Part shown: piece after piece, positions 33,502 through 41,935 of the stretch
Layout of the letters: each line of letters begins with the position of its first letter
How positions within the stretch are numbered: position 1 is the first letter of the stretch
DNA from: a virus
Reading direction: 5' to 3' (one strand)
Virus record (IMG/VR): IMGVR_UViG_3300038548_000477
Span: 1 to 41,965 of that record
Length of the DNA: 41,965 bases
Notes under the pieces: model-generated
Database searches by the model: none
Told to the model about the DNA's origin: nothing
The model's input: the letters and a program-made list of their open reading frames with translations, nothing else
Made by a program: the position numbers and the translations under genes

Positions 33502-34860
33502 TTAGTAGAAGCTCGTCGAGTACTGCGACGACGACTCGAAGACCGGGAACTTCTCGAAGATGTAGTAGCCGATTCCGTCGGTGAGGTGCGTCAGGTTCTT
33601 GTCCGTCTTCTTGTCGAGTTGGTCGGTCGTTCCCTCGACGAGTTGGACCCCCTCGAAGTCCTCGACGATGTGAGGACACTTCGCCGGGTCGACGAGGAGC
33701 CGAGCGATCCGGTCGGCGTTCATTATCCGGTTGTTCGTCGCGTTGATCCGCGACTTGACGAGCGGGTTCGCCTTCGCGACGTTCAGTTCGAGGCGATCGC
33801 CGAAGACCGGACAGAGATACTGCTGGATCAGATCCCAGTCGTTCCCGTCGGTCTGACTCGTCGAGCGGTTCCCTCCCGCCGCGTCGCCGTAGCAGAGGAC
33901 TTTCCCCTTGTGGTGCGACCACTTGTTGATGATCGCCTTGCAGACGAGAGGCGTGTTCGAGTTCTTCGGGATCCAGACCTCGTCGATGATCGCCGTGATC
34001 CGCTTCGCGACCTGGACGTTCGTCCCGCGGTACTCCTGCTCCTGTAGGATCGTCGCGGTTCCCGGCTCGACGTTGAAGTCGAACGCGAGGACGAGCGGAA
34101 GAGTCGGGTCGTACGTCAGCGTCTCCGCCGCGTGGATCTCGGCTAGGAAGTCGTAGTACGCACGACCGGCGAAATCAACGAACTCGCCGCCGAACTCCTG
34201 AGCGTAGAGCCGCGAGTCGAAGTCGTTCCGCGCCGCGGCGAGAGTCGCTTCGGAGAGAATCCCTTCGGCGCTCCAGCCGTGCGTTTCCCAATCGGTCTGC
34301 GTCGGGTCGAGTCCCTTCTTATGCATCCGGTAGTAGTGGTTCCGCCCTTCGGGAACGCCGGTCAGCCACGCCCAACCGGGAGTCGGGAGCGACGGATCGG
34401 AGAACATCGGATAGATGTGTCCCCAGACGTCCTCCTTCATATTCGCGTACTCGTCGAGGATCGCGCCGGAGAGCGGGATCCCCTCGATCCGTTCGGCGAC
34501 GTCCATCCCGCAGACGATCACGCTCGCGCCGTTCCAAAGGTGAATCGTCTTGTCGACCTCCGACGTTCCGCGCTTCGCGATCTTCGGGATCAATGCCTTC
34601 GCGTCCTTCCAGAAGATCCGCTTCGCCTGCTGATGCGTCGGCGCGGAGAACAGGTAATTGGTCTCCGACTCTCGCGGCTTCGCCTTCATCGCCGCGCGGA
34701 CGAGCTTCCGCTTCGCGAGGTCCGACTTCCCGCAACGCCGAGCGGCGTGAACGACGACGAAGCGAGCGGTCGAGTTCCAGAGTCGAACCTGATCGTCGGT
34801 CCAACCGACGCGGGTCCAACGCTTCGCGTGCTCTCGGAGGAGTTGAGCTTTCGGGTTCAC
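33502..34860 (-). CDS. terL: terminase large subunit
   Basis: 452 residues from GTG at 34860. Walker A AARRCGKS at 39-46, Walker B ILDEY at 134-138, nuclease acidic residues in LAFDFNVEPG (258-267) and YGDAAGG (324-330), with a further aspartate near 433 (LTDGIGYY). It pumps DNA through the portal and cuts the concatemer. The length is normal. It ends an own transcript with the terminator at 33403-33438. Confidence 0.95.
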   Translation of the reverse strand: MNPKAQLLREHAKRWTRVGWTDDQVRLWNSTARFVVVHAARRCGKSDLAKRKLVRAAMKAKPRESETNYLFSAPTHQQAKRIFWKDAKALIPKIAKRGTSEVDKTIHLWNGASVIVCGMDVAERIEGIPLSGAILDEYANMKEDVWGHIYPMFSDPSLPTPGWAWLTGVPEGRNHYYRMHKKGLDPTQTDWETHGWSAEGILSEATLAAARNDFDSRLYAQEFGGEFVDFAGRAYYDFLAEIHAAETLTYDPTLPLVLAFDFNVEPGTATILQEQEYRGTNVQVAKRITAIIDEVWIPKNSNTPLVCKAIINKWSHHKGKVLCYGDAAGGNRSTSQTDGNDWDLIQQYLCPVFGDRLELNVAKANPLVKSRINATNNRIMNADRIARLLVDPAKCPHIVEDFEGVQLVEGTTDQLDKKTDKNLTHLTDGIGYYIFEKFPVFESSSQYSTSFY

Positions 34861-34938
34861 GGGGCGGATCGCTTAACGCGGGCGTTTCACTTTTTGAAAA
34901 CAGGCACGATTTATTTCAGGGACCGTTCTATTTGGTAA

Positions 34939-35568
34939 CTACGAATCGGTGGAGGACTTCCCGGCTTTCGGAGCCTCTTGCGGAGCAGCGTTCCTTTTTC
35001 CGTATCGCGCCTTCACGATGAGCCATGCGAAGAGAAGGACGAGACCGAGACCGAAGAGACCGTAGCGGTCGATGAAGAGGTCGACGGATTCCTTCCAGTC
35101 CTGAGCCGCCGCGAGTTCGAGACGGAGCTTCGTCAGAGCAACGCCACAGTCGTTCGCTTCGGTTCGAGCGTCGTCCCGTTCCCGCGTTCGAGTCCGGAGA
35201 TCGCCTTCGAGATGATCGACCTGATCCCGAAGAGCGTTCGCCGCGGCTCGCTCCTTCTCGACCGCGCCGGTCAGAGCGGTCAGACGCTCCGCCCCCTGCA
35301 TGACGACGCCGACGTTCCCGCCGCCGCCCCGTAGACCGCGGACGAGTTCTCGATCGGTCTCGGAGAGGACGACCGGAGCGATCGCTCGGAGTGTGAGCGT
35401 CGCCGCGTGGAAGTTCCCTTCCGACGACGAGCCCCAGGAAGGGTCGTTGTTCATCGCCGTCGACCCGTCCGACTCGCCGGACGTGAACGATAGCTCCGGC
35501 GCGAACTGCCAGCCGACGCAGGCGGAGAGGGAGAGCGCGGCGATCGCCGCTAGAAAGTTCCGTCGCAT
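34939..35568 (-). CDS. putative unimolecular spanin (u-spanin)
   Basis: 209 residues, ATG at 35568. N-terminal lipoprotein signal with lipobox LSAC and Cys17; residues 102-157 are a coiled coil; residues 168-190 (YGLFGLGLVLLFAWLIVK) are a membrane segment followed by a positive tail. An outer-membrane lipid anchor plus an inner-membrane C-terminal segment is the layout of u-spanins such as T1 gp11, which fuse the two membranes at lysis of Gram-negative hosts. It lies between the terminase genes, where many phages have none. Function is by architecture. Confidence 0.72.
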   Translation of the reverse strand: MRRNFLAAIAALSLSACVGWQFAPELSFTSGESDGSTAMNNDPSWGSSSEGNFHAATLTLRAIAPVVLSETDRELVRGLRGGGGNVGVVMQGAERLTALTGAVEKERAAANALRDQVDHLEGDLRTRTRERDDARTEANDCGVALTKLRLELAAAQDWKESVDLFIDRYGLFGLGLVLLFAWLIVKARYGKRNAAPQEAPKAGKSSTDS

Positions 35569-35596
35569 CCCATTCGGTCATCCTCCAGTGTGTCGG

Positions 35597-36088
35597 TTAC
35601 TCGTCGTCGTCATCGAACGAGACCGAGATTCTTCCCGCCCCGTTCGCCTGTCCGTTGGTCCCGTTCCGCCGCCCTTCCTCCGCGCCTTCGAGGATGTTCC
35701 CGTCCATCGCTTCGATGAGGTCGGCGATCTCCTGCGCCTGATCTTCCTGCGACGCTCCCTCGGTTCCGCGGTCGATGACCCGTGCTCGGAACTCGTCGGT
35801 CGTACGTTCGAGGTAGAACCGAATCGCCGGGAAGTGGCCCGCGTTGATCATCACCATGAGCTTTCCCATAGCGAGGATCTTCGGGTTCGCCTTCGCCTGT
35901 TTACAAGCGAGCGAAAAGTCTGGATCCTCGTTCCGCCAGCGGGTGACGCACTCTCGACGGACTCCCGCGAAGTGAGCGGCGAGTTTGTAGTCTGCCCCGG
36001 AGGAGAGAGCACGAAGGACCACGTCGCGGGTAGCGGTCATCGTCTTCGGCGGTCGACCGATCAGCTTTCCGTTTTCGCTTTTCGTCAC
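35597..36088 (-). CDS. terS: terminase small subunit
   Basis: 163 residues from GTG at 36088 (GTGA overlap). N-terminal helix-turn-helix (VVLRALSSGADYKLAAHFAGV, then VTRWRNEDPDFSLACK), helical middle and acidic C-terminus. The fold and position before the large terminase fit a small terminase that recognises packaging DNA. Confidence 0.83.
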   Translation of the reverse strand: MTKSENGKLIGRPPKTMTATRDVVLRALSSGADYKLAAHFAGVRRECVTRWRNEDPDFSLACKQAKANPKILAMGKLMVMINAGHFPAIRFYLERTTDEFRARVIDRGTEGASQEDQAQEIADLIEAMDGNILEGAEEGRRNGTNGQANGAGRISVSFDDDDE

Positions 36089-36957
36089 GTCGCCTTCCGT
36101 AGCTCCTCGCGCACGATCTTCGGAGCGGTCGCGTTCCAGTCGATCTTGTGATGGAGCCGGTGGTTCATCCTCCCGAGCGTCGAGATCCGAGCGCAGGACG
36201 GAGCGTACATCACCGTGTAGAAACTCTTGAGGAACGTCCCTCCGTCGAGGTAGAGATCGGTCATCCCGCCGTCGCCGGACTGAGTCATCTCCTGATTCAG
36301 TTGCAGCGGTCGGAACGTGAAGAAGAGCTTCCCGGTTCGACCGCGAGAAACGTACGTGTTCACGTCCTCGTTGATCCGACCGACGAAGTCGAACGGTCGC
36401 GTCGCGTCGCAGACGAACGAGTTCATCGCCTTCCGCATGAGCGCGATTCGTCGACACCACTCCGTCGACCCGCCGCCCATGTAGTCGCCGCCCTGAGCGA
36501 ACGCAACGGTGTCAGCCTTCGTTCGATCGAGGAACTCGACGAGCGCTTCGAAGACTTCGTCGATCGATCGGATAATCCAGCCGTGGAACTTCGGTCTCGT
36601 ATCGCCGTCGCGCTTCCCGATCCACCGGTAGCCGAACCACGAGTAGTCGTCGTCGAGTTCGACGAAGTATCGGCACCCGACCTTCTCGGCGAGTTCCCAG
36701 CAAGCGTTCCGCGCCCAGAAGATCGCTCGCCGATCGGAGAACGTATCGCCCTGATCGAACCTCTCCGCGATCGCGCTCTTCGAGAAGACGAGAACCCGAT
36801 CGCCGTAGCGCTTCCGGTAATCGGCGAGAGCCTCGTCCTCGTCGTCGACGACGAGGAACCACTTCCCGGTATAGCCGCACTTGTCGAGCGCCGGGAGCGT
36901 CTTCACGTTGTCCGCTCGCCCGTGCGTCAGGATGAACGCGCAGAAGTCATTCCGCAT
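36085..36957 (-). CDS. GT-A-like glycosyltransferase, resembles TET-associated type
   Basis: 290 residues, ATG at 36957. FILTHGRADNVKTL at 8-21, VVDDEDEALADYRKRYG at 36-52 and LDDDY at 101-105 (a DXD-type metal and nucleotide-sugar site) fit a GT-A fold; the sequence style recalls the TAGT family of phage glycosyltransferases that act on hydroxymethylated cytosines. Such enzymes protect phage DNA from restriction. No TET dioxygenase is in the window, so the substrate is an inference. Overlaps ParB-like and small-terminase genes. Confidence 0.72.
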   Translation of the reverse strand: MRNDFCAFILTHGRADNVKTLPALDKCGYTGKWFLVVDDEDEALADYRKRYGDRVLVFSKSAIAERFDQGDTFSDRRAIFWARNACWELAEKVGCRYFVELDDDYSWFGYRWIGKRDGDTRPKFHGWIIRSIDEVFEALVEFLDRTKADTVAFAQGGDYMGGGSTEWCRRIALMRKAMNSFVCDATRPFDFVGRINEDVNTYVSRGRTGKLFFTFRPLQLNQEMTQSGDGGMTDLYLDGGTFLKSFYTVMYAPSCARISTLGRMNHRLHHKIDWNATAPKIVREELRKAT

Positions 36958-37717
36958 CCGGGTAGTCCTCGCGGAAGAGATGCTCGACTCGATCGGTCAG
37001 CGTGACGAACCCGCGCTCGACCGCCTGCTCGAAGTCGAGGATCACGAGAACGGAACGCTCGAAGAGCTTCTGAATGTTCTCGTCGGCGTGAGCGTAGTAG
37101 TTCGCGATTCGATCGAACTTGAAGACCGTATGTCGTTCGGCGGCGGAGACGAGGAACCGACGAACGTCGTCGGGTAGTTCCGCCGCCGCGATCTCGGCGA
37201 GGAGGTCGTTCGTCGTCGCCCGATCGGAGAGTTCGCTCTCCTTCGGTTTCGGTCCTTCCGGTTCGTAGATCGGCGAGATGATCTTCTTGGTGTATTCCTC
37301 CTCGACCGCCCCGATCTTCCGCGCCAGTTCCTCGATATCGGCGGCGGAGAAACCCGGCACAGGACCGAGGTCGGTCAGGAGCGTCGAGAGCGCTTCGTCG
37401 TCCCACTCGGCTAGCTCCGCGGTCCGGTTATCGGCGATCGCAAACGCCATCGCTTCTTCGTCTCCCTCGTCGACGATCACCGCGGCGATCTCGGTCCATC
37501 CGAGGTTCCTCGCGGCGATGACCCGACCGTTGCCGGCACGGACGACTCGACCCTGCTTTTGGACGACGATCGGGAGCCTCTGACCGAACCGAGCGAGCGA
37601 GTCCTCGATCGAGGCGATATTCAGATCTCCGTGGTTCCGAGCGTTCGCCGGATCGAGGACGAGCGACTCGATCGAGACCGATTCGGCGGCGAGCGCGAGA
37701 TCGATGGGTTCTGCCAT
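36947..37717 (-). CDS. ParB-like domain protein
   Basis: 256 residues from ATG at 37717; an earlier in-frame start lacks a ribosome site. LDPANARNH at 21-29, AGNGRVIAARNLGW at 61-74 and ADNRTAEL at 95-102 are the ParB N-terminal domain motifs. The helical C-terminal half is unknown. Phage ParB-like proteins next to terminase genes may act as nucleases or in DNA modification rather than partition, since no ParA is seen. Confidence 0.87.
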   Translation of the reverse strand: MAEPIDLALAAESVSIESLVLDPANARNHGDLNIASIEDSLARFGQRLPIVVQKQGRVVRAGNGRVIAARNLGWTEIAAVIVDEGDEEAMAFAIADNRTAELAEWDDEALSTLLTDLGPVPGFSAADIEELARKIGAVEEEYTKKIISPIYEPEGPKPKESELSDRATTNDLLAEIAAAELPDDVRRFLVSAAERHTVFKFDRIANYYAHADENIQKLFERSVLVILDFEQAVERGFVTLTDRVEHLFREDYPDAE

Positions 37718-37783
37718 AGCGGCGGAGGTTACCACCACCGGCCACCGGCTCACCAGCGGGTCGAACGTCCTCGGTACGAAAAA

Positions 37784-37811
37784 GAGCCCGGAGAGGTGAA
37801 TCTCCGGGCTC
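37784..37811 (-). terminator. intrinsic terminator after DUF932-type gene
   Basis: Perfect 11-bp arms GAGCCCGGAGA (37784-37794) and complement (37801-37811), 6-base loop, followed on the minus strand by TTTTTCG. Confidence 0.9.
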
Positions 37812-37864
37812 TCAACGAAGGGCGGCGAGGTTGGTGTGAAGAACGGCTCGCCGCCGCCATGAGC

Positions 37865-39088
37865 CTAGCTGACGGCGATCGCCGCCTTGACGGTCGCCCG
37901 CTCGATCTCCTTCCCGAGCTTCCCGGTGCAGACGACGTGAGCGAAGGTCTCCAGTTCGTTCGCGCGGTCGGGCTCGACCTCCTGCGCCAGACGGGAGACG
38001 GCCTGACCGAGGTTGAACTCGTTCGTCGAGCCGGGTTGCTGAACGAAGAACGAGAGCAGGTTATCGAGGTCGCTCTCGTTCAGAGCGTCGCTCGCGGTGA
38101 TCGCGACCCGGCAGGCGACGGAGGGAGCGCGGATCTCCGACTTCTGAGCGTCGTCGTATCCGGCGATGACCTTCGCGAAGGAGTCGGCGGTGAAGTAGGA
38201 GTCGACCGCGTCGTTGATCTTCGCGTAGACGAGGTCGGCGTGCTTGATCGCGGTATCCTGCGAGAACACGCCTTCGTCGAGCGCGGCTCCGAGGTGAACT
38301 TCGTGGATCATCTTCCGGACCCAGGCGAGGTTGAAGCACGCGCCGAGAAGGATCCCGCCGTCGAGGTCGCAGCCGCCGTGACCGGTCTCCGAGTTCGAGA
38401 ACCCGAGCGCCGGGTGAACGGTATCGCCGGGGAGTTCGCCCCAGGACTGAGCAGCGACCTTCGAGAGCGCGGTCTGCTTCCCGAGTCCTCCGGCGAACCA
38501 CGACTTTTGGTTGTCGTCGCGAACGCGCTGGAGAGCCTCGCCGATCTGCTTCGAGACGAAGCGGAGCCGCATCTTCGAGTCGGTAACGCTCGCCTCGATC
38601 GGGACCGCGTTGTGAGAGATCGCGACGTTCATCGCCTTCTCGGCGATCGCGAGGTTATCGATGCACTTGAACTTGTTCGAGAGGAACGCTCGCACGTTCC
38701 CGTCGAGGACGCGGATCAGGCGACGGTTTCCGTCGTCGTGCATCAGCCCCGTCAGGAAGTCGGAGGTCCGATACGGGTTGTCGTCCCAGACCCGCTTGAG
38801 GAAGCGCGACGGGATCCCTCCCTCGCAGGCTCGACCGCCGACCTGCATCAACGCCGAGTCGAGGAGCGGGTAACCGTCGCGGGGAACGAAGTCCCTCGCC
38901 GAGTCGGTCGCCGGGATGATGACCGGGTCGCCGTCGTAGGAGATACCGACCGCGATCTCGCGCGTGTCGATGACGAAGTCGTGCCGGTTGTCGACCTGAC
39001 GCCGGAGTTCGGTAACGATCTGCTCGATCGATCCGCGTCCCTTGAAAGCTCCGCTGCCGTGTTCGCCTTTGATGTTCTGGTTCTTCAT
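37865..39088 (-). CDS. DUF932-type protein
   Basis: 407 residues, ATG at 39088. RRLIRVLDGNVRAFLSNKFKC around 122-142 with CIDNLAIAE after it and an earlier GIPSRFLKRVW (91-101) match the DUF932 family of phage and plasmid proteins, whose function is unknown. Followed by its own terminator, so probably highly expressed. Context with the acidic protein before it does not reveal a role. Confidence 0.78.
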   Translation of the reverse strand: MKNQNIKGEHGSGAFKGRGSIEQIVTELRRQVDNRHDFVIDTREIAVGISYDGDPVIIPATDSARDFVPRDGYPLLDSALMQVGGRACEGGIPSRFLKRVWDDNPYRTSDFLTGLMHDDGNRRLIRVLDGNVRAFLSNKFKCIDNLAIAEKAMNVAISHNAVPIEASVTDSKMRLRFVSKQIGEALQRVRDDNQKSWFAGGLGKQTALSKVAAQSWGELPGDTVHPALGFSNSETGHGGCDLDGGILLGACFNLAWVRKMIHEVHLGAALDEGVFSQDTAIKHADLVYAKINDAVDSYFTADSFAKVIAGYDDAQKSEIRAPSVACRVAITASDALNESDLDNLLSFFVQQPGSTNEFNLGQAVSRLAQEVEPDRANELETFAHVVCTGKLGKEIERATVKAAIAVS

Positions 39089-39166
39089 GGTTCTATTCGT
39101 TGTTGGGGTTTCGCCGGTTCTGCCGGACTCGTCAGCGACGCGAGAAGCGCCGGACCCCGTAGGGGG

Positions 39167-40231
39167 TTAGTACTGCGGATCCTGCTCCCGGTGAGCACTC
39201 TCGATCGAGAACTCTCGCCGCATGTCGTACTCGTCCGACAAGCGCTCCATGCCATCCTCGCCGAGACGAGCTTTCAACTTCGCGAGCGCAGCGTCGTACT
39301 CCGAGCGCTTCTCGCGAGGGAGGAGGATCCCGCCCTTCCAGGCGAGAGCGTTGACGCGACGGAACTCGTCGATGTCCTTCTGGTCGATCTCGTCATCGTC
39401 GGTCGCCTGCGCTACCGCTTCGATCTGGTCGGCGGTCGGAGCGCGAGGGAACGACGGGACCGACGTGTTCTCGACCTCGCTCGTCGACTTCGCCATCGAG
39501 TCGGTGAGATCCTCGACCTGACCATCGTAGTCCTCGTCGACGTCGTCGTCCTCGTCGTCCGGGTCTTCGTCGCCGCCGATGTAGGAGAACGGCGAATCTT
39601 CGATGTCAGCGTCCGGCTCGTCGGAGTTCGGAGCGCCGGGATAGAACTCGTCGTCGGCGTCGACGATCTCGACGTCGCCTTCGTCGTCGATCTGAACCGT
39701 CCCGCGGAAGAGCGCGGTCGGGACGTCGGAAGCGTTCGGTCCGTTCTCGACGTCGGCTTTCTGAGTCCGCTCCGAGATCACGATATCGAGTTCGTCGAAC
39801 CCGGTTCCTTCGCGACGCTCGGAGACGTGGATTTGGTTGTAGGTCGGCGAGACGTTCTTCGAGAACTCGTCGATCGCGCGGAAGATCGCCTTCCGCTCGT
39901 CGGCGGTTATCACGTCGCCGGAGTCCTGATCGGCTCCGCGGGTCTTCGCGTCGCGAGCCTTCGCGCTCTCCTCGACCTTCGCGACGTAGATCGCGGCGAC
40001 GACGAGATCGAACTTCCCGCCCTTCTCCCAGACGACGTAGGTCGTTCCGGCGACCGCCTGCGAGCGACCGGTCCAGTCGGTTCCGTCCTTCCAGGACCGA
40101 CCGCAGAAGAGACCGATCGTCTCCTTGTTGCCGGGAGCGTGGACGAGAAGGCCGATGTCGCCGTCGTTGGCGTTATCGACGCAGGGAACCGAGAGAGTGC
40201 GGACGGTCGTGGTCGTGAACAGGTTCTTCAT
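39167..40231 (-). CDS. acidic hypothetical protein
   Basis: 354 residues from ATG at 40231, six bases after GGAGA; an in-frame TTG at 40276 is less likely. Residues 1-150 form a compact domain (LSVPCVDNANDGDIGLLVHAPGN, shown for its marks DNANDGD and LFCGRSW). Residues 190-260 are a long run of aspartate and glutamate, probably disordered. The C-terminal 80 residues are helical. No family recognised; the pairing with the DUF932 gene may mean a joint role. Confidence 0.75.
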   Translation of the reverse strand: MKNLFTTTTVRTLSVPCVDNANDGDIGLLVHAPGNKETIGLFCGRSWKDGTDWTGRSQAVAGTTYVVWEKGGKFDLVVAAIYVAKVEESAKARDAKTRGADQDSGDVITADERKAIFRAIDEFSKNVSPTYNQIHVSERREGTGFDELDIVISERTQKADVENGPNASDVPTALFRGTVQIDDEGDVEIVDADDEFYPGAPNSDEPDADIEDSPFSYIGGDEDPDDEDDDVDEDYDGQVEDLTDSMAKSTSEVENTSVPSFPRAPTADQIEAVAQATDDDEIDQKDIDEFRRVNALAWKGGILLPREKRSEYDAALAKLKARLGEDGMERLSDEYDMRREFSIESAHREQDPQY

Positions 40232-40274
40232 GGCGTTCTCCGTTTGGGTTGGGTTGACGTTCTTCACGCCCACC

Positions 40275-40303
40275 AAGCTACTCCCTTTTCGTCCCTCTGT
40301 AAA
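40275..40303 (-). promoter_or_regulatory. possible promoter for acidic protein and DUF932 gene
   Basis: Minus strand TTTACA at 40298-40303, 17-bp spacer, TAGCTT at 40275-40280. The -35 is one base off consensus, the -10 is weak. The gap between genes and the good ribosome site downstream make a promoter here likely. Confidence 0.35.
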
Positions 40304-40347
40304 GCCACCTACTTAGGTTTTTTCCGAGGAACGACAACCGCCCACCG

Positions 40348-40560
40348 CTACGGCGTTTGCGCGAGTCTTCGCTCCGCGACTTCGAGCCTGTACGCGAGGA
40401 GTTCCCGGTTCAGTTCGTCGCATCGTCTCCCGTCGTCGCCCTGATCCTGCCGCCACGCCGACGGCATCCCCGCTTCGAGGTCGGCTACCGCCGCCGCGAG
40501 ATGGTCCTCCGTCATCGCTACGGTCCGGTCGCGTATCGCTCGGTCGGAGAGTCGCTTCAC
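40348..40560 (-). CDS. small helical hypothetical protein
   Basis: Probably 70 residues from GTG at 40560, or 55 from ATG at 40515. The frame is open to 40686 but the upstream part crosses the terminator hairpin at 40614-40650, so a later start is preferred. Helical and charged (ELNRELLAYRLEVAERRLAQ). Unknown function. Confidence 0.55.
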   Translation of the reverse strand: MKRLSDRAIRDRTVAMTEDHLAAAVADLEAGMPSAWRQDQGDDGRRCDELNRELLAYRLEVAERRLAQTP

Positions 40561-40613
40561 CTCTCCGATGGTAGCACGGCTCCGACGAGCGCCGCCGGAG
40601 CCGGTGTACGAAA

Positions 40614-40650
40614 ACGCCGCCGAGAGGGTTGACCCAGTTCTCGGCGGCGT
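40614..40650 (-). terminator. intrinsic terminator
   Basis: Arms ACGCCGCCGAGA (40614-40625) and complement (40639-40650), with an inner GGG/CCC pairing in the loop, followed on the minus strand by TTTTCG. Ends the transcript from 41935 to 40751. Confidence 0.82.
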
Positions 40651-40750
40651 CGGTTCGTACGATTTGTTCGCTTTCCCTACATCCAACCGTCCTATGGGTT
40701 CGAAAGGGTTCTCCGATTTGCCCCGGAGAGAAGGGCGTAACGCCGAGAGT

Positions 40751-41005
40751 CTACTCGATCGAGCGTTCGATCACCACGTCGGCGAGAACGCAGGCTCGAT
40801 CAGCGATCACCGCGTTGCAGGGACCGTTCGCGTACGCGGTCGGACCGCCGACCCGGAGTTCGCCGACCGACCCGGCGACCATCGCCGCGGCGAACTTCGC
40901 GATCAGGTACTCGCGGATCGTCATCCCGTCGACCGCCCCGTGATACACATCGGCGGGAGATAGCGGGAACGCCGAACTACCGCCGCGGATCTTCGCTTCG
41001 CTCAC
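40751..41005 (-). CDS. short phage protein of the GMTIREYL type
   Basis: 84 residues from GTG at 41005 (GTGA overlap). FPLSPADVYHGAVDGMTIREYL and IAKFAAAM (quoted in part) match the very common short phage proteins with FP, GM(S/T)LRDYF and an AD near the end (here ADVVIERS). Function not known. Confidence 0.78.
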   Translation of the reverse strand: MSEAKIRGGSSAFPLSPADVYHGAVDGMTIREYLIAKFAAAMVAGSVGELRVGGPTAYANGPCNAVIADRACVLADVVIERSIE

Positions 41006-41580
41006 AGCGACCTCCCGTAGAGAGCGTCGTCGACGTCGTCCTGATTCTCGCGCTGCTCCGGCGTGTCCTCGCCGTCGACGTTCGAGGCGATCGCGTGCGC
41101 TCGCTCCGCTTCGAGGAGCCGGACTCGGTCGTCGATCATCGTCCGCGTCTCGCCGAAGGGCGAGTGGTCGTCTCGCGAGCGGATCAGTTCGGCGATCTCC
41201 TTCGTCGTCTCGGGAACGAACCACTCCTCGTGGCCGCAGTTCTCACAGTGGATCAGGCTCCCGTCCGTCTTCAACTCGGAGCCGCACTCCTTCACCGGGC
41301 AACGTCCAGAGTTCCCCATCTCGATCGCGCCGGAGTTCAGGTTCGCGGCGAGAGCCTTCGCCGCGAGCGGCGTCAGTTGCTCGGCGATGATCCCGGAGTT
41401 CGGGTAGTCCGTCGACCCGTCGACGAAGTCGTGGTCGGTCACGGTCCACCACGACGCGATGAAGTCCTTCTCCGCCGTCCAGCGCTTCCGCTCGCGGAAC
41501 GCTCGCATCCTCTTCGCGAGCGAGTCGAGTCCGTCGGCGAGTTCCCTCTCTCTTCGTTCGATCCAGGCTCTAATATTCAT
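41002..41580 (-). CDS. zinc-ribbon hypothetical protein
   Basis: 192 residues, ATG at 41580. CPVKECGSELKT and HCENCGHEEWF near 95-120 form a treble-type zinc ribbon. N-terminal 40 residues are basic and helical. May bind nucleic acids or act as an adaptor. No closer family recognised. Confidence 0.75.
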   Translation of the reverse strand: MNIRAWIERRERELADGLDSLAKRMRAFRERKRWTAEKDFIASWWTVTDHDFVDGSTDYPNSGIIAEQLTPLAAKALAANLNSGAIEMGNSGRCPVKECGSELKTDGSLIHCENCGHEEWFVPETTKEIAELIRSRDDHSPFGETRTMIDDRVRLLEAERAHAIASNVDGEDTPEQRENQDDVDDALYGRSL

Positions 41581-41935
41581 CGGTCAATCTCCTTTCGTCT
41601 GCGAGTAGCACGGCGAGTCGACGCCGCGCGATGTGTAGTTCCTGCCGCCAAGCGTCGACGTCGACCGGGTGGCAACCGGTCGTATCGCGAAGGCAGGATT
41701 TGAAAGAGTCGATATCGATCCGGAGGTTCCGGATCGCTCGCGGTTCGAGAGGCTCGCACTGGCGGCAGCGGAGCTTCGTCTTCCTTCGCCCTTCGGCGAA
41801 GGGTCGGTAGTGACGGTGACCGCAGGAGAGTTCGAGCCGCCAGCGGACGAACGTCCGGACTCCGCGGAACATCCCGCCGAGTTGCGTGACCTGGAATCGA
41901 CCGACGACTTCGCGCATCGGGTAGTCGCTCATCAT
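41570..41935 (-). CDS. small zinc-binding hypothetical protein
   Basis: 121 residues, ATG at 41935 after GAGG. SCGHRHYRP near residue 37 and CRQCEPLE near 57 give a CGH-CxxC zinc motif, common in small phage proteins; the C-terminal half is helical with two more cysteines. Function unknown. Confidence 0.7.
   Translation of the reverse strand: MMSDYPMREVVGRFQVTQLGGMFRGVRTFVRWRLELSCGHRHYRPFAEGRRKTKLRCRQCEPLEPRAIRNLRIDIDSFKSCLRDTTGCHPVDVDAWRQELHIARRRLAVLLADERRLTDEY

Noticed and set aside
37559-40444. Very long plus-strand open frame (961 codons)
   Set aside because: It is antisense to three well-supported minus-strand genes and runs through the terminators; it results from the GC-rich codon bias.
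40561-40686. Longer N-terminus of the 40348-40560 protein
   Set aside because: It would be read through a terminator hairpin and starts with TTG without a ribosome site.
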